The notes beneath the pieces were generated by a model, which saw only the letters and a program-made list of their open reading frames with translations, searched no databases and was not told the DNA's origin. A stretch of DNA of 64,000 bases from an uncultured Alistipes sp. (GTDB lineage: Bacteria > Bacteroidota > Bacteroidia > Bacteroidales > Rikenellaceae). Shown here piece after piece: positions 18,894-28,231 of the stretch. The stretch lies in the NCBI GenBank assembly GCA_944321955.1, contig CALUNG010000002.1, forward strand, positions 62,001 to 126,000, given 5' to 3'. Every line of letters starts with the position of its first letter. Positions within the stretch are counted from its first letter, which is position 1. A program made the position numbers and the translations under genes.

Positions 18894-19673
18894 TTAATGT
18901 TCCTTCTGTTTCTGTTGTTCCCATAATTCGTTCTTCTCGGCAGCCGACAGCTCTCGGAAAGCTCGTCCCTGTGCAGCAGCCTGCTCTTCCATGCCGTTGA
19001 AACGGGCAATAAACTTTTTGTTGGTACGCTCGAGCGCCAGTTCCGGATCGATGTCATAGAGTCGGCAGGCATTTACCAGCGCGAAGAACAGGTCTCCGAA
19101 TTCGCTTTCGAGGCGCTGCTTGTCCTTGGACCCTATTTCGGTTTCGACCTCGGCGGTCTCCTCCTTGACCTTGTCCCATACGTCTTCGCGTTTCTCCCAG
19201 TCGAAACCTACACCTGCGGCCTTCTCTCCTATGCGGTATGCCTTGACAAGCGCCGGCAGGCTTTGCGGCACACCTCCAAGCGAGCCGTTCTTGCGGTTCT
19301 TCTTGCGCAGTTTCAGGGCTTCCCAGTTGCGTTTCACCTCTTCGGGCGTATCGGCGTGAATATCGCCGTAAACGTGAGGATGGCGGTATATGAGCTTGTC
19401 GCACTCGGCATTGGCCACATCCGCAAAATCGAAGGCCCCGCGCTCCTGCGCAAGCTTCGAATAGAAGACCACATGCAGCAGCAGGTCACCGAGCTCTTCC
19501 TTTATTCCGTCCATGTTGCCGTCCGTGATGGCATCTACAAGTTCATACGTCTCCTCGATCGTATTGTGACGCAGCGAATCGAAAGTCTGCTCGCGGTCCC
19601 ATGGACACTGTTCGCGAAGCGTGTCCATGACCTCTATCAGGCGCAGCATGGCGTCGGCATTCTTGTTACTCAT
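18894..19673 (-). CDS. mazG: Nucleoside triphosphate pyrophosphohydrolase MazG
   Basis: 259 residues with two tandem MazG domains, as in the E. coli enzyme. The first has EETYE (E40, E41, E44) and EELGD (E59, E60, D63); the second has EETAEVETE and ESEFGD. It hydrolyses NTPs to NMP and pyrophosphate, cleaning the nucleotide pool. First gene of a minus-strand operon leading into a carbonic anhydrase-like gene and a two-component system; its promoter is divergent from that of the GH20 gene. Confidence 0.96.
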   Translation of the reverse strand: MSNKNADAMLRLIEVMDTLREQCPWDREQTFDSLRHNTIEETYELVDAITDGNMDGIKEELGDLLLHVVFYSKLAQERGAFDFADVANAECDKLIYRHPHVYGDIHADTPEEVKRNWEALKLRKKNRKNGSLGGVPQSLPALVKAYRIGEKAAGVGFDWEKREDVWDKVKEETAEVETEIGSKDKQRLESEFGDLFFALVNACRLYDIDPELALERTNKKFIARFNGMEEQAAAQGRAFRELSAAEKNELWEQQKQKEH

Positions 19674-19705
19674 GATGATTAGTGAATTTATAAAACCTTT
19701 GTCCG

Positions 19706-19713
19706 CAAAGTTA
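19706..19713 (-). promoter_or_regulatory. -7 element for the mazG operon
   Basis: TAACTTTG on the minus strand, 32 bases before mazG. Confidence 0.5.
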
Positions 19714-19733
19714 GCGATTTCGCCGAAAAATAT

Positions 19734-19741
19734 TATCTTTG
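19734..19741 (+). promoter_or_regulatory. -7 element for the GH20 gene
   Basis: TATCTTTG, 27 bases before the ATG at 19769; it lies back to back with the mazG promoter, 20 bases apart. Confidence 0.55.
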
Positions 19742-19768
19742 TTGCAAACTATTTACCTTGCACATCAT

Positions 19769-21931
19769 ATGAAATCAAAAATCCTCTGCCTGGCGATTGC
19801 AGCAACATGCAGTGTCGCTTCCTTCGCCATTGTCCCACAGCCTGTTTCGGTCCAGCGCAACGATGGGGCATTTGTCATCAAGCCTTCGACAACGATATCT
19901 TACACGGATGAGAGCATACGTCCGCTCGTTGTTTACCTGCTCGATTACGTACCGGTCAAACACGTCTCCAAAGCACCGGTGGAAGAGAATGTCATTGCCA
20001 TTGGCATCGATCCCAAGTTGCAAGCCGAAGAGTACCGGCTGCTTGTCGAAGGCAAGCGAATCGAGATCACCGGAGGTGACTACGGAGGTGTCTTCAACGG
20101 CATACAGACTCTTTTCCAGCTTATGCCGAGTGAGGTTTACACCCGTAGCGGACGCCTTCCCATAACGGTATCGTGCTGTCTGATAGAGGATCGTCCGCAG
20201 TTTGCCTACCGCGGATTCATGCTCGACGTGGCACGCACATGGATGAACATGGATAAAGTAAAACATTATATAGATATACTTTCTTATCACAAAATAAATA
20301 AGTTACATTTTCATCTAACCGACGATGAGGGATGGCGCATCGAGATTAAGTCCCATCCCGAGCTTACGCAGATCGGTGCATACCGCGGCGGTTCATCGTT
20401 GATCGACGCCGTATACGGCAAGTGGGGAGAGCGTTACGGTGGTTATTTTACCCAGCAGCAACTTCGCGAACTGATCGACTACGCACGTGTCCGCAACATC
20501 GAAATCATACCTGAAATCGACCTGCCAGGTCACAGCCGCGCCTTCGCACGTATCCATCCCGAGATTCTGTGCGACAATCCGCCCGAGTTCGAACGCAGGA
20601 ACAATTACGAACGCCGTTCGGCTTGGTGCGCCACCAAGGAGAGCAACTACGAACTGGTCGATGATGTCCTTAAGGAGGTTTGCGAGCTCTTCCCGTCGAA
20701 ACATATCCATGTCGGAGGCGATGAGGTAGCATTGTCGCAATGGAAGAACTGTCCTCACTGCATGGCGTACATGAAACGTCACGGATACACCGACGCACAC
20801 AAACTCGAGGATTACTTTATGGCCCGCGTAGAGAAGATCCTCGAGAAATACGGCAAAACTCCTGCGGTATGGAACGAGGCTGTCAACGGCGGCGACCTCT
20901 CTCTCGGAACGAGAGTCCACGGATGGGAGAACGTCGAGGAATGCATCAAGGCCACAACCAAGGGATACGAAACCGTAGTCATGCCCGGCAAATATTTCTA
21001 TTTCGACATGCGCCAGTCTCCATACGAAGACGGACACAACTGGGCGGCAATATTCGATACCGAGGATTGCTACTCGTTCGACTTCGCCAAGAGCGGATTT
21101 ACCGAAGAGCAGATGAAAAAGGTCGCAGGCGTCGAGGCTACCTTCTTCAGCGAACTCTACATCGCGCATACGCCCGAAAAGCTCGACTACATCGAATACA
21201 TGACATTCCCGCGAATGTGCGCCGTTTCGGAGATTGCATGGGGCAAGAACGGCGGCGACTGGAGTGAATTCTATGACCGTCTCAAAGGCAAACATTACGA
21301 CCGCATGGCGTCTATGGACATCCATTTCCGCCTTAATCCGCCGACGGTAAAATACGAAGACGGCGAATTGACCGCGACCGTCGACGATAATTCCATAATA
21401 TACTATGCCGTCGAGAATGAAAACAGCAGTACACGTTACGTTCGGCCGATCAAGACAGACAAGCCGGCGCAATACGTCTTCTGGAGCGAATACAGAACAG
21501 CCACCAGCCCCCGCACTGCCGTACCTGAACACTACGCAACGCTTAAGCCTGCGATGAAGATAACTTCATCGATGACCGATAACGAAGCCGTATTCAACCG
21601 TGCAAACGAATACAGGGGCACGGCATTCATCCACGAGGTTTGCAAGAACGGCGACTGGATACTCTTCGAGTTCGACAAGCCGGTAAACTGCCGCGAGATC
21701 GAGTTCATCACCGGATATGCCCACATACCCAAATTCATTTTCAATTCGGGATATCTTGAAACGAGTACCGACGGTGTAACGTTCGAGCGTGTCGCCGTGC
21801 TGCATGCCGGTAGGGCGAAACTCGTAAATCCCACACAGATTAAGGCCGCCCGCATCGTATCCACGTGCGACGGCAACGGAACATATCTCGTTGTGGTGAC
21901 GCCACCTGTAATAAAACCGATTCTGCAATAA
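19769..21931 (+). CDS. Beta-N-acetylhexosaminidase, glycoside hydrolase family 20
   Basis: 720 residues. Signal peptide 1-20, GH20b N-terminal domain (about 21-140), then the GH20 TIM barrel (about 145-490) opening with YRGFMLDVARTW and carrying the catalytic Asp-Glu pair D318-E319 in HVGGDEVAL. The C-terminal 200 residues look like a discoidin-type beta-sandwich that may bind sugar. It removes terminal N-acetylglucosamine or N-acetylgalactosamine from glycans, probably in the periplasm or at the surface, fitting a gut bacterium using mucin or host glycans. The gene stands alone, without SusCD neighbours. ATG at 19769 opens the signal peptide. Confidence 0.95.
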   Translation: MKSKILCLAIAATCSVASFAIVPQPVSVQRNDGAFVIKPSTTISYTDESIRPLVVYLLDYVPVKHVSKAPVEENVIAIGIDPKLQAEEYRLLVEGKRIEITGGDYGGVFNGIQTLFQLMPSEVYTRSGRLPITVSCCLIEDRPQFAYRGFMLDVARTWMNMDKVKHYIDILSYHKINKLHFHLTDDEGWRIEIKSHPELTQIGAYRGGSSLIDAVYGKWGERYGGYFTQQQLRELIDYARVRNIEIIPEIDLPGHSRAFARIHPEILCDNPPEFERRNNYERRSAWCATKESNYELVDDVLKEVCELFPSKHIHVGGDEVALSQWKNCPHCMAYMKRHGYTDAHKLEDYFMARVEKILEKYGKTPAVWNEAVNGGDLSLGTRVHGWENVEECIKATTKGYETVVMPGKYFYFDMRQSPYEDGHNWAAIFDTEDCYSFDFAKSGFTEEQMKKVAGVEATFFSELYIAHTPEKLDYIEYMTFPRMCAVSEIAWGKNGGDWSEFYDRLKGKHYDRMASMDIHFRLNPPTVKYEDGELTATVDDNSIIYYAVENENSSTRYVRPIKTDKPAQYVFWSEYRTATSPRTAVPEHYATLKPAMKITSSMTDNEAVFNRANEYRGTAFIHEVCKNGDWILFEFDKPVNCREIEFITGYAHIPKFIFNSGYLETSTDGVTFERVAVLHAGRAKLVNPTQIKAARIVSTCDGNGTYLVVVTPPVIKPILQ

Positions 21932-21934
21932 ACG

Positions 21935-21966
21935 AAAAGAGCGGTACCGAACGGTACCGCTCTTTT
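21935..21966. terminator. Bidirectional terminator between the GH20 gene and pheT
   Basis: Perfect 15-base inverted repeat (AAAAGAGCGGTACCG / CGGTACCGCTCTTTT) with a very small loop, between two converging genes. Confidence 0.92.
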
Positions 21967-21985
21967 TCTATCATCGTATTTTCCC

Positions 21986-24448
21986 TTATCGGATCTGTGC
22001 ACCGGCACGCGTCTCGAACTGCTTCTGCAGGTTCGCCATCGTGCGCTCGATCACCTTGTCGTTGAGGGTCTGGGTCTTGTCCTCGAGGATAAAACTCAAC
22101 GCATACGACTTCTTGCCTTCCGGGAGTTTGTCGCCTTCATATACATCGAACAGCGATACGCTCTTAAGCAGTTTCTTCTCCGTTGCAAAGGCAATGTCGC
22201 GCAACTGCGAGAAGGTAACAGACTTGTCGACGAGCAGAGCGAGGTCACGACGTACTTCGGGATACTTGGGCAGCTCTTCGGCTTCGATCCTGTGCTTCTT
22301 GGTAGCCTTGACCAGGCGGTCGAAATTGAATTCGGCAAAATAGACCGGCTGCTTGAGATCGAACGTCTTGAGAATCTTCGGGCTGACGGATCCCATCTGC
22401 ACCAGTTCCTTGCCGTTGAGCGACAATACTATCGCTTCACCGAACAGATCGCTTGAGAGCGTATCGGTCGTCAACTTGTATATGTCGAGTCCGAAACGAC
22501 GCAGAAGCAGTTCTACGGCCGCCTTCAGCGTAAAGAAGTTCGAACGCTCCGACTTCGAATTCCAGCTCTGCTCGGCGCTCTCACCTGTAACAACCATTCC
22601 GAGGTGGTAGTCCTCCGAATATGGCGACAGCGCATCCTCGGCAGTACGGTTTTCGGCATGATAGAAATAGCAGTTGCCGAATTCGTAAAGCTTCAGATTG
22701 CCGTTGCGGTGGTTTACATTCAGCTGCACGGCCTCCATCATGTTGAAGAGCAATGTCTGACGCAGCACGTTGAGGTCCGAGCTGAGCGGATTGAGTATGC
22801 GTACGCAATTTTCGGCCTTGTATGATGCCAGTCCGTCGTAATATGCGGCCTTTGTCAGCGAATTGGACATGATCTCCGTAAATCCGCGGTCGGTCAGGAA
22901 ATCCGACGCAAGGTTTACAAGACGCGGTTTGTCGGGTTTCTGCACGTACGACAGGGTAGAGTTGACGTGTTCCGGGATCTCGACGTTGTTGTATCCGTAT
23001 ATGCGGAGAATATCCTCTATGAGGTCGGCTTCACGCTGAACATCGACACGATACGGCGGTACGGCCACACTGAGCACGCCATCCTTTTCGGCTTCGATCT
23101 TCACCTCGAGAGCCGCAAGAATCTCGCGCACGGTCTGCTCGGGAATCTTCTTGCCGACAAGGGCATCGAGACGCTCGAACGACATGTCGAAACGGAAATA
23201 TTCGGCAGGTTTCGGACAAATATCGGTTATCTCGCTCGAGATCTTGCCTCCGGCCAGCTCCTTCATGAGCAGGGCGGCACGTTTCAGCGCATAGATCTGA
23301 ATATTGGGATCTATTCCACGCTCGAAACGGAACGACGAATCGGTATTAAGGCCGAAACGTTTGGCAGTCTTGCGTACCCAAACGGGATTGAAATAGGCGC
23401 TCTCGATAAATACGTTGCGCGTCGTGTCGCTGATACCCGAATCGAGGCCACCGAATACGCCGGCGATACACATCGGGCGTTCGTCCGAGCAGATCATCAG
23501 ATCCTGCGAGGTAAGCTTGCGCTCCACTCCGTCGAGCGTTACGAACGGAGTTCCATCCTCGCAGCACTTGACCACGACGTGATGTCCGTCGATCTTGTCT
23601 GCATCGAACGCGTGCAGCGGCTGGCCGAGTTCGAACAGGACGAAATTGGTTATATCCACCAGATTGTTGTGCGGGTTAAGGCCGGCGGCACGCAGGTAGT
23701 TCTGCATCCATTCGGGCGAAGGGCCGATCTTGCAACCGGTAACCGTAATACCGGTATATCTGGGGCATGCTTCGCTGTTTTCGACAGTAATGTCGATCGG
23801 CATGTCGTGGTTGTCGACGGCAAAAGCATCGACACTCGGCAATTTGAGCGACACGTTCTGACCGCGGCTGCGGAGATATGCCGCCAGGTCACGCGCCACT
23901 CCTATATGCGAAGCGGCATCGATACGGTTCGGCGTAAGGCCTATGCCGATCAGATAGTCGTCATGTATGTGGAGGTATTCTCGTGCGGGAGTACCGACTA
24001 CGGCATCGTCGGGCAGTTCCATGATACCGGCATGATCGGTGCCAATGCCGAGTTCATCCTCTGCACAGAGCATGCCCAGAGACTCCACACCTCGTATCTT
24101 GCTGCGTTTGATCTTGAACTCTTCATCGCCGCCGTTGGGGTAGAGCACGGAACCTACCGTGGCGCATAAGACCTTCAGACCGGCACGGCAGTTTGATGCA
24201 CCGCAAACGATTTGCAGGGGTTCGCCGCTGCCGACATCGACTGTCGTGATGTGCAGGTGGTCGCTGTCGGGATGATCGACGCAGGTCAGCACCTGACCTA
24301 CAACAACGCCGGCGAGGCCGCCGCGAATGGTCTCGACCTTTTCAAAGCTTTCGACTTCGAGACCGATATCCGTCAGGATGACCGATATCTGTTCGGCCGA
24401 CAGGTCGGTGTCGATATAATTCTTCAGCCAGTTGTATGAGATATTCAT
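21986..24448 (-). CDS. pheT: Phenylalanine-tRNA ligase beta subunit
   Basis: 820 residues, the full bacterial PheT length. Visible domains: N-terminal tRNA-binding EMAP-like domain (about 40-150, GVVVGQVLTCVDHPDSD), B3/B4 editing domain (about 210-390), B5 domain (about 400-475), catalytic-like core and C-terminal anticodon-binding ferredoxin fold (about 725-820, PKYPEVRRDLALLVDKSV). It pairs with PheS, which is not in this window, to charge tRNA-Phe and edit mischarged Tyr. The gene is monocistronic with its own promoter and terminator. Confidence 0.97.
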   Translation of the reverse strand: MNISYNWLKNYIDTDLSAEQISVILTDIGLEVESFEKVETIRGGLAGVVVGQVLTCVDHPDSDHLHITTVDVGSGEPLQIVCGASNCRAGLKVLCATVGSVLYPNGGDEEFKIKRSKIRGVESLGMLCAEDELGIGTDHAGIMELPDDAVVGTPAREYLHIHDDYLIGIGLTPNRIDAASHIGVARDLAAYLRSRGQNVSLKLPSVDAFAVDNHDMPIDITVENSEACPRYTGITVTGCKIGPSPEWMQNYLRAAGLNPHNNLVDITNFVLFELGQPLHAFDADKIDGHHVVVKCCEDGTPFVTLDGVERKLTSQDLMICSDERPMCIAGVFGGLDSGISDTTRNVFIESAYFNPVWVRKTAKRFGLNTDSSFRFERGIDPNIQIYALKRAALLMKELAGGKISSEITDICPKPAEYFRFDMSFERLDALVGKKIPEQTVREILAALEVKIEAEKDGVLSVAVPPYRVDVQREADLIEDILRIYGYNNVEIPEHVNSTLSYVQKPDKPRLVNLASDFLTDRGFTEIMSNSLTKAAYYDGLASYKAENCVRILNPLSSDLNVLRQTLLFNMMEAVQLNVNHRNGNLKLYEFGNCYFYHAENRTAEDALSPYSEDYHLGMVVTGESAEQSWNSKSERSNFFTLKAAVELLLRRFGLDIYKLTTDTLSSDLFGEAIVLSLNGKELVQMGSVSPKILKTFDLKQPVYFAEFNFDRLVKATKKHRIEAEELPKYPEVRRDLALLVDKSVTFSQLRDIAFATEKKLLKSVSLFDVYEGDKLPEGKKSYALSFILEDKTQTLNDKVIERTMANLQKQFETRAGAQIR

Positions 24449-24481
24449 ATTATTTAATGTATATGATTTTCAAAAAACATA

Positions 24482-24489
24482 CAAAGATA
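24482..24489 (-). promoter_or_regulatory. -7 element for pheT
   Basis: TATCTTTG on the minus strand, 33 bases before the start codon. Confidence 0.55.
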
Positions 24490-24527
24490 CATATTTTGCC
24501 AAAACGATAAAATAAAAACCGCAGTAA

Positions 24528-24558
24528 TTTGTTTTTAGCCGAAAAAGCGTTATATTTG
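24528..24558 (+). promoter_or_regulatory. Promoter of the trp leader and trpB
   Basis: TTTG (24528-24531), exactly 19 bases, then TATATTTG (24551-24558): a full match to the Bacteroidetes primary-sigma promoter. Transcription should begin about 24562-24566, placing the leader peptide 15-18 bases downstream. Confidence 0.8.
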
Positions 24559-24579
24559 CAGAAACGAAGACAGCGAAAC

Positions 24580-24663
24580 ATGATTCTCAATGCACAATAT
24601 TGGTGGTGGCACTCTTTGGCTTTCGTAGACAATGAGGTGACACATCGTGTGCATGTGAGATGA
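24580..24663 (+). CDS. trp leader peptide with three consecutive Trp codons
   Basis: A 27-codon ORF begins [13 protein letters not shown] and ends VHVR before a TGA at 24661. Codons 8-10 (24601-24609) are TGG TGG TGG, the hallmark of a tryptophan-sensing leader peptide. A promoter lies just upstream and an intrinsic terminator (24690-24726) just downstream, before trpB. A ribosome stalled on the Trp codons would cover roughly to 24622 and leave ACAATG (24629-24634) free to pair with CATTGT in the left terminator arm, blocking termination; a ribosome that reaches the stop codon would not. The mechanism is inferred; the codons and hairpin are seen directly. Confidence 0.8.
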   Translation: MILNAQYWWWHSLAFVDNEVTHRVHVR

Positions 24664-24689
24664 CATAAAAGGCATATTTTTACAAACCG

Positions 24690-24726
24690 ATCCCATTGTT
24701 TACGTGTTGAACAATGGGATTTTTTC
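24690..24726 (+). terminator. Attenuator terminator before trpB
   Basis: Perfect 11-base stem ATCCCATTGTT (24690-24700) / AACAATGGGAT (24710-24720) followed by a run of T, lying 25 bases before the trpB start. Confidence 0.88.
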
Positions 24727-24751
24727 TTTAATAACCAAACCAGTTTCCATC

Positions 24752-26113
24752 ATGAAGACAAAGAAATTCGAGCTCTCCGAGAGCCAGATGCCCAGGCAAT
24801 GGTACAACATTGTGGCCGACATGCCCAACAAGCCGCTGCCGCCATTGCATCCTGCAACCAAGAAACCCGTAACGTTCGAGCAGATGCGCGCCATCTTCGC
24901 CGATGAACTCATCCGTCAGGAGATGTCCACCGAACGCTACATCGACATACCCGAAGAGGTTCAGGAGATATACCGCATCTGGCGTCCGACGCCGCTTGTG
25001 CGTGCATACGGGCTCGAAAAGGCCCTCGATACCCCCGCCCGCATCTTCTTCAAGAACGAGAGCGTCTCACCCGCCGGCTCGCACAAGCCCAACACGGCCG
25101 TTCCGCAGGCATACTACAACTACAAACAGGGCATCAAACACCTGACGACCGAAACTGGTGCCGGTCAGTGGGGTTCGGCCATTGCCTTCGCCGGCAGCCA
25201 CTTCGGCATCGACGTGCAGGTATTCATGGTCAAGGTCAGCTATGATCAGAAACCGTACCGTCGTCTGATGATGAATACATGGGGAGCCGAATGCCTGCCG
25301 TCGCCGACGACGCTGACGGCATCGGGACGTGCCGCACTCGAACGCGACCCGAATTGTCCCGGCAGTCTCGGACTGGCCATATCCGAAGCCGTCGAAATGG
25401 CCCTGCAGCGCCCCGAGGATACGCGTTACTGTCTGGGCAGCGTACTGAACCACGTCCTGTTGCATCAGACCGTAATAGGTCAGGAGGCCGTTGCGCAGAT
25501 GGAGATGGCCGATGCCGAGCCCGACATGGTCATCGGCTGTTTCGGAGGCGGCAGCAACTTTGCCGGCATAGGATTCCCGTTCCTGCGCAAGAATCTGACC
25601 GAAGGGAAGAAGATGCGCGTCATAGCCGTCGAACCGGCAAGCTGCCCCAAACTCACTCGCGGAGAGTTCCAGTACGATTTCGGAGATGTGGCCGGTTATA
25701 CGCCGCTCATGCCGATGTATACGCTCGGACACAACTTCCAGCCGTCGAACATCCATGCCGGTGGTCTGCGCTATCACGGCGCCGGATCGATAGTCAGCCA
25801 GCTGCTCAAGGACAATCTGATCGAGGCGCAGTCCGTCGGACAGAACGAGACCCTTGCAGCAGGTATCCTGTTCGCCAAGGCCGAGGGCATAATTCCGGCT
25901 CCGGAGTCTACTCATGCCATAGCGGTAGCCATACGCGAGGCACTGAAGGCCAAAGAGGCAGGGGAGTCGAAGACCATACTGTTCAACCTGTCGGGTCACG
26001 GCGTGATAGATCTCTACGCCTACGAGCAGTATCTGGCCGGAGCGCTCAAGGATTATTCACCGAGCGACAACGAGATACGCAAGACAATCGATCAGTTGGA
26101 GAAGTTGATTTAA
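24752..26113 (+). CDS. trpB: Tryptophan synthase beta chain, TrpB2 type
   Basis: 453 residues, longer than classic TrpB (about 400) and with the N-terminal extension typical of the TrpB2/TrpB-like group. The PLP lysine is K112 in [20 protein letters not shown] (about 133-141) and the glycine loop CFGGGSNF are the substrate and phosphate sites. It joins indole and serine to make tryptophan. It is not in a trp operon and has no trpA next to it, so it may act as an indole-salvaging enzyme. The leader-peptide attenuator directly upstream ties its expression to Trp supply. ATG at 24752 follows the attenuator; it ends with a 4-base overlap with the converging EamA gene. Confidence 0.95.
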   Translation: MKTKKFELSESQMPRQWYNIVADMPNKPLPPLHPATKKPVTFEQMRAIFADELIRQEMSTERYIDIPEEVQEIYRIWRPTPLVRAYGLEKALDTPARIFFKNESVSPAGSHKPNTAVPQAYYNYKQGIKHLTTETGAGQWGSAIAFAGSHFGIDVQVFMVKVSYDQKPYRRLMMNTWGAECLPSPTTLTASGRAALERDPNCPGSLGLAISEAVEMALQRPEDTRYCLGSVLNHVLLHQTVIGQEAVAQMEMADAEPDMVIGCFGGGSNFAGIGFPFLRKNLTEGKKMRVIAVEPASCPKLTRGEFQYDFGDVAGYTPLMPMYTLGHNFQPSNIHAGGLRYHGAGSIVSQLLKDNLIEAQSVGQNETLAAGILFAKAEGIIPAPESTHAIAVAIREALKAKEAGESKTILFNLSGHGVIDLYAYEQYLAGALKDYSPSDNEIRKTIDQLEKLI

Positions 26114-27012
26114 CGCGTGCCGAGATAGAGAAATACCATACCGATGAGTATGAAACACAGGTCGAGGGCCTTGCTGCGGAGATTCTTCTCATGAAACAGC
26201 AGGGCCCCGCACGCAAATGATACTATGACAGAACTGCGGCGCACCATCGACACGATCGAGATCATGGCTCCATCCTGGCTGAGCGCCGTAAGGTATGCGA
26301 AGTCGGCACACGACAGGAATATGGAGATGCAGGGTATCGCCCACGACCAGTGGAAGGCCTTGTCTTCGTGCCGATGCCGTGGCACCCATACCGCTGCGAC
26401 GAACAGCCCCATCATGACGAACTGATAAAACGTGTACCAGCTCTGCACGAATATCGGGTCGAGATGCTGCATGATGAATTTGTCGTACAGGCCGCTTGCC
26501 GCGCCTGTAATCGCGGCTGCAGCCACGAACAGGATCCAGATGTTGTGCGTGAAGTCGAGGCCTTCGCTCTTGCCTGCACGGCTCAGCAGGAACAGCGACA
26601 GTATGGCGAGCAGTACGCCGATCCACTGGAATAGATTGAGATGCTCACCGAAGATAAGCATTGCTCCGACAAGCGTAAGCACCGGTCGGGTAGCGTTGAT
26701 CGGGCCGACGATCGTAATCGGCAGGTGCTTTATGCCATAATATCCGAATACCCACGAAACCAACACTATGGCCGACTTTATGATAACCATTGCATGAGCT
26801 CCGGCATCACCTGCAGGCATGTCGAACCGTGTTCCCTCGAACCATCCGAGTCCGAACTCGGCGGAGATTATGAACGGGCTGAAGATGAGAGCAGAGAACA
26901 GTGTATTGAGCAGCAATACCGGAGGTACGGCATTGTCGGTCAGCGCCTTTTTCTTTGCAACGTCATAGAGGCCGAGCAGTGCGGCGGAAAGGAAAGCGAG
27001 AGCAAGCCACAT
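26110..27012 (-). CDS. EamA/DMT-family membrane transporter
   Basis: 300 residues with about ten membrane helices in two EamA halves (about 1-140 and 155-300); the first half ends in [21 protein letters not shown], a typical EamA segment. The substrate is unknown. It lies 5 bases downstream of lysA and is probably co-transcribed with it, which raises the idea of amino-acid export, but that is a guess. It differs clearly in sequence from the other EamA protein at 3934-4812. Confidence 0.9.
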   Translation of the reverse strand: MWLALAFLSAALLGLYDVAKKKALTDNAVPPVLLLNTLFSALIFSPFIISAEFGLGWFEGTRFDMPAGDAGAHAMVIIKSAIVLVSWVFGYYGIKHLPITIVGPINATRPVLTLVGAMLIFGEHLNLFQWIGVLLAILSLFLLSRAGKSEGLDFTHNIWILFVAAAAITGAASGLYDKFIMQHLDPIFVQSWYTFYQFVMMGLFVAAVWVPRHRHEDKAFHWSWAIPCISIFLSCADFAYLTALSQDGAMISIVSMVRRSSVIVSFACGALLFHEKNLRSKALDLCFILIGMVFLYLGTR

Positions 27013-27017
27013 ACTGT

Positions 27018-28175
27018 TTACAATTTATCGCTGTAAACGGCCGACGGGAGGTCGTGCAGGTTATATCGCGAAGCCATCGACATGCCGTATGCGCCGGCCG
27101 ACTTTATAGTAAGCAGGTCGCCGCGCCTGCTTTTGCGCAGGCTGACGTTTTCGTCGAATACATCGGTCGATTCACAGGCCGTACCCACAACCGTGTACTT
27201 CTCCATGGCACTCTCCTGCGACGTTATATTCTCGATGTTGTGGTACGATCCGTACATTGCAGGACGGACAAGTTCCGTCATGCTGGCGTCGACGATCAGC
27301 AGTTTGCGGCCCGTGGCCGTAGTCTTGTTGAAGAGTACGCGTGTTATCAATTCGCCGCATTCGCCGACGATGGAGCGTCCGAATTCGAAATGCACTTCGC
27401 GGCTGCCGACATCGAGATGCTTCTGCACGATCGAAAATAGCGAGGCAAAGTTCGGTATGGGCTCATTCTCGGGCACATCGTAGTTGATGCCGAGCCCGCC
27501 GCCCACATCCACGAACCGGAGATCGAAACCGAGCGATGCGAGATTTGCCACGATGACGTTCACCTTGTCGCACATGTTCTCGAAGACATGCAGCTCGCGT
27601 ATTTGAGAACCGATATGCAGATGCAGACCGATGATATTGATGTTTTTCAGCGATTTTATATCCTCAACATGTTCGAGTACCTCTTCGTATGATATTCCGA
27701 ACTTGCTGTCCGCCTGACCGGTATCGATACAATGGTTGGTTTTGGGGTCGATATCGGGATTGATTCGCAGAGCCACGTCCGTGCAGCGGCCGCACTCTGC
27801 CGAGAAGGCGTCGATGACGTGCAGCTCCTCGATCGATTCGCAGTTTATGGCCAGGATGTTCCGTTCTATGGCGTAGTGCAACTCCTTGTCGCGCTTGCCT
27901 ACACCGGCATATACGATCCCTTTCGGATCGAAACCCAGTTCGAGCGCCTTGCGTATCTCGTTGCCGCTGGCGCAGTCGATACCGAGACCGTATTCGCGTA
28001 TTACGCCCAGAATATGGTCATCGTAATTGGCCTTGATTGCATAATGCACCTTGTATCCGTACTTCTCGGATTCATAGACAAGGCTCTCGAGTGTACGGCG
28101 CAACAAGTCGATGTCGTATAGATAAAACGGCGTCTCGTAATTCAACAGTTTCGACGCTATCTGTCTGCTCAGCAT
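27018..28175 (-). CDS. lysA: Diaminopimelate decarboxylase
   Basis: 385 residues, alanine racemase-like TIM barrel plus beta domain. The PLP lysine is K48 in VHYAIKANY; other family marks are LHLHIGSQI, VDVGGGLGINY, the EFGRSIVGECG phosphate-binding region and ACESTDVF, which carries the catalytic cysteine from the partner subunit. It makes lysine from meso-diaminopimelate, the last step of lysine synthesis. It has its own promoter inside the end of the upstream prenyltransferase gene. Confidence 0.95.
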   Translation of the reverse strand: MLSRQIASKLLNYETPFYLYDIDLLRRTLESLVYESEKYGYKVHYAIKANYDDHILGVIREYGLGIDCASGNEIRKALELGFDPKGIVYAGVGKRDKELHYAIERNILAINCESIEELHVIDAFSAECGRCTDVALRINPDIDPKTNHCIDTGQADSKFGISYEEVLEHVEDIKSLKNINIIGLHLHIGSQIRELHVFENMCDKVNVIVANLASLGFDLRFVDVGGGLGINYDVPENEPIPNFASLFSIVQKHLDVGSREVHFEFGRSIVGECGELITRVLFNKTTATGRKLLIVDASMTELVRPAMYGSYHNIENITSQESAMEKYTVVGTACESTDVFDENVSLRKSRRGDLLTIKSAGAYGMSMASRYNLHDLPSAVYSDKL

Positions 28176-28199
28176 AAATCGACAATATTAAAATTTTTG

Positions 28200-28231
28200 C
28201 AAAATTAGCAAAAATCCGTCATACCAGCAAA
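28200..28231 (-). promoter_or_regulatory. Promoter of lysA
   Basis: On the minus strand TTTG (28231-28228), 20 bases, TAATTTTG (28207-28200), 24 bases before lysA and overlapping the 3' end of the prenyltransferase gene. Confidence 0.65.

Noticed and set aside
22967-24169. A 400-codon open frame on the plus strand opposite pheT
   Set aside because: Antisense shadow of a conserved gene; no start context and no recognisable product.
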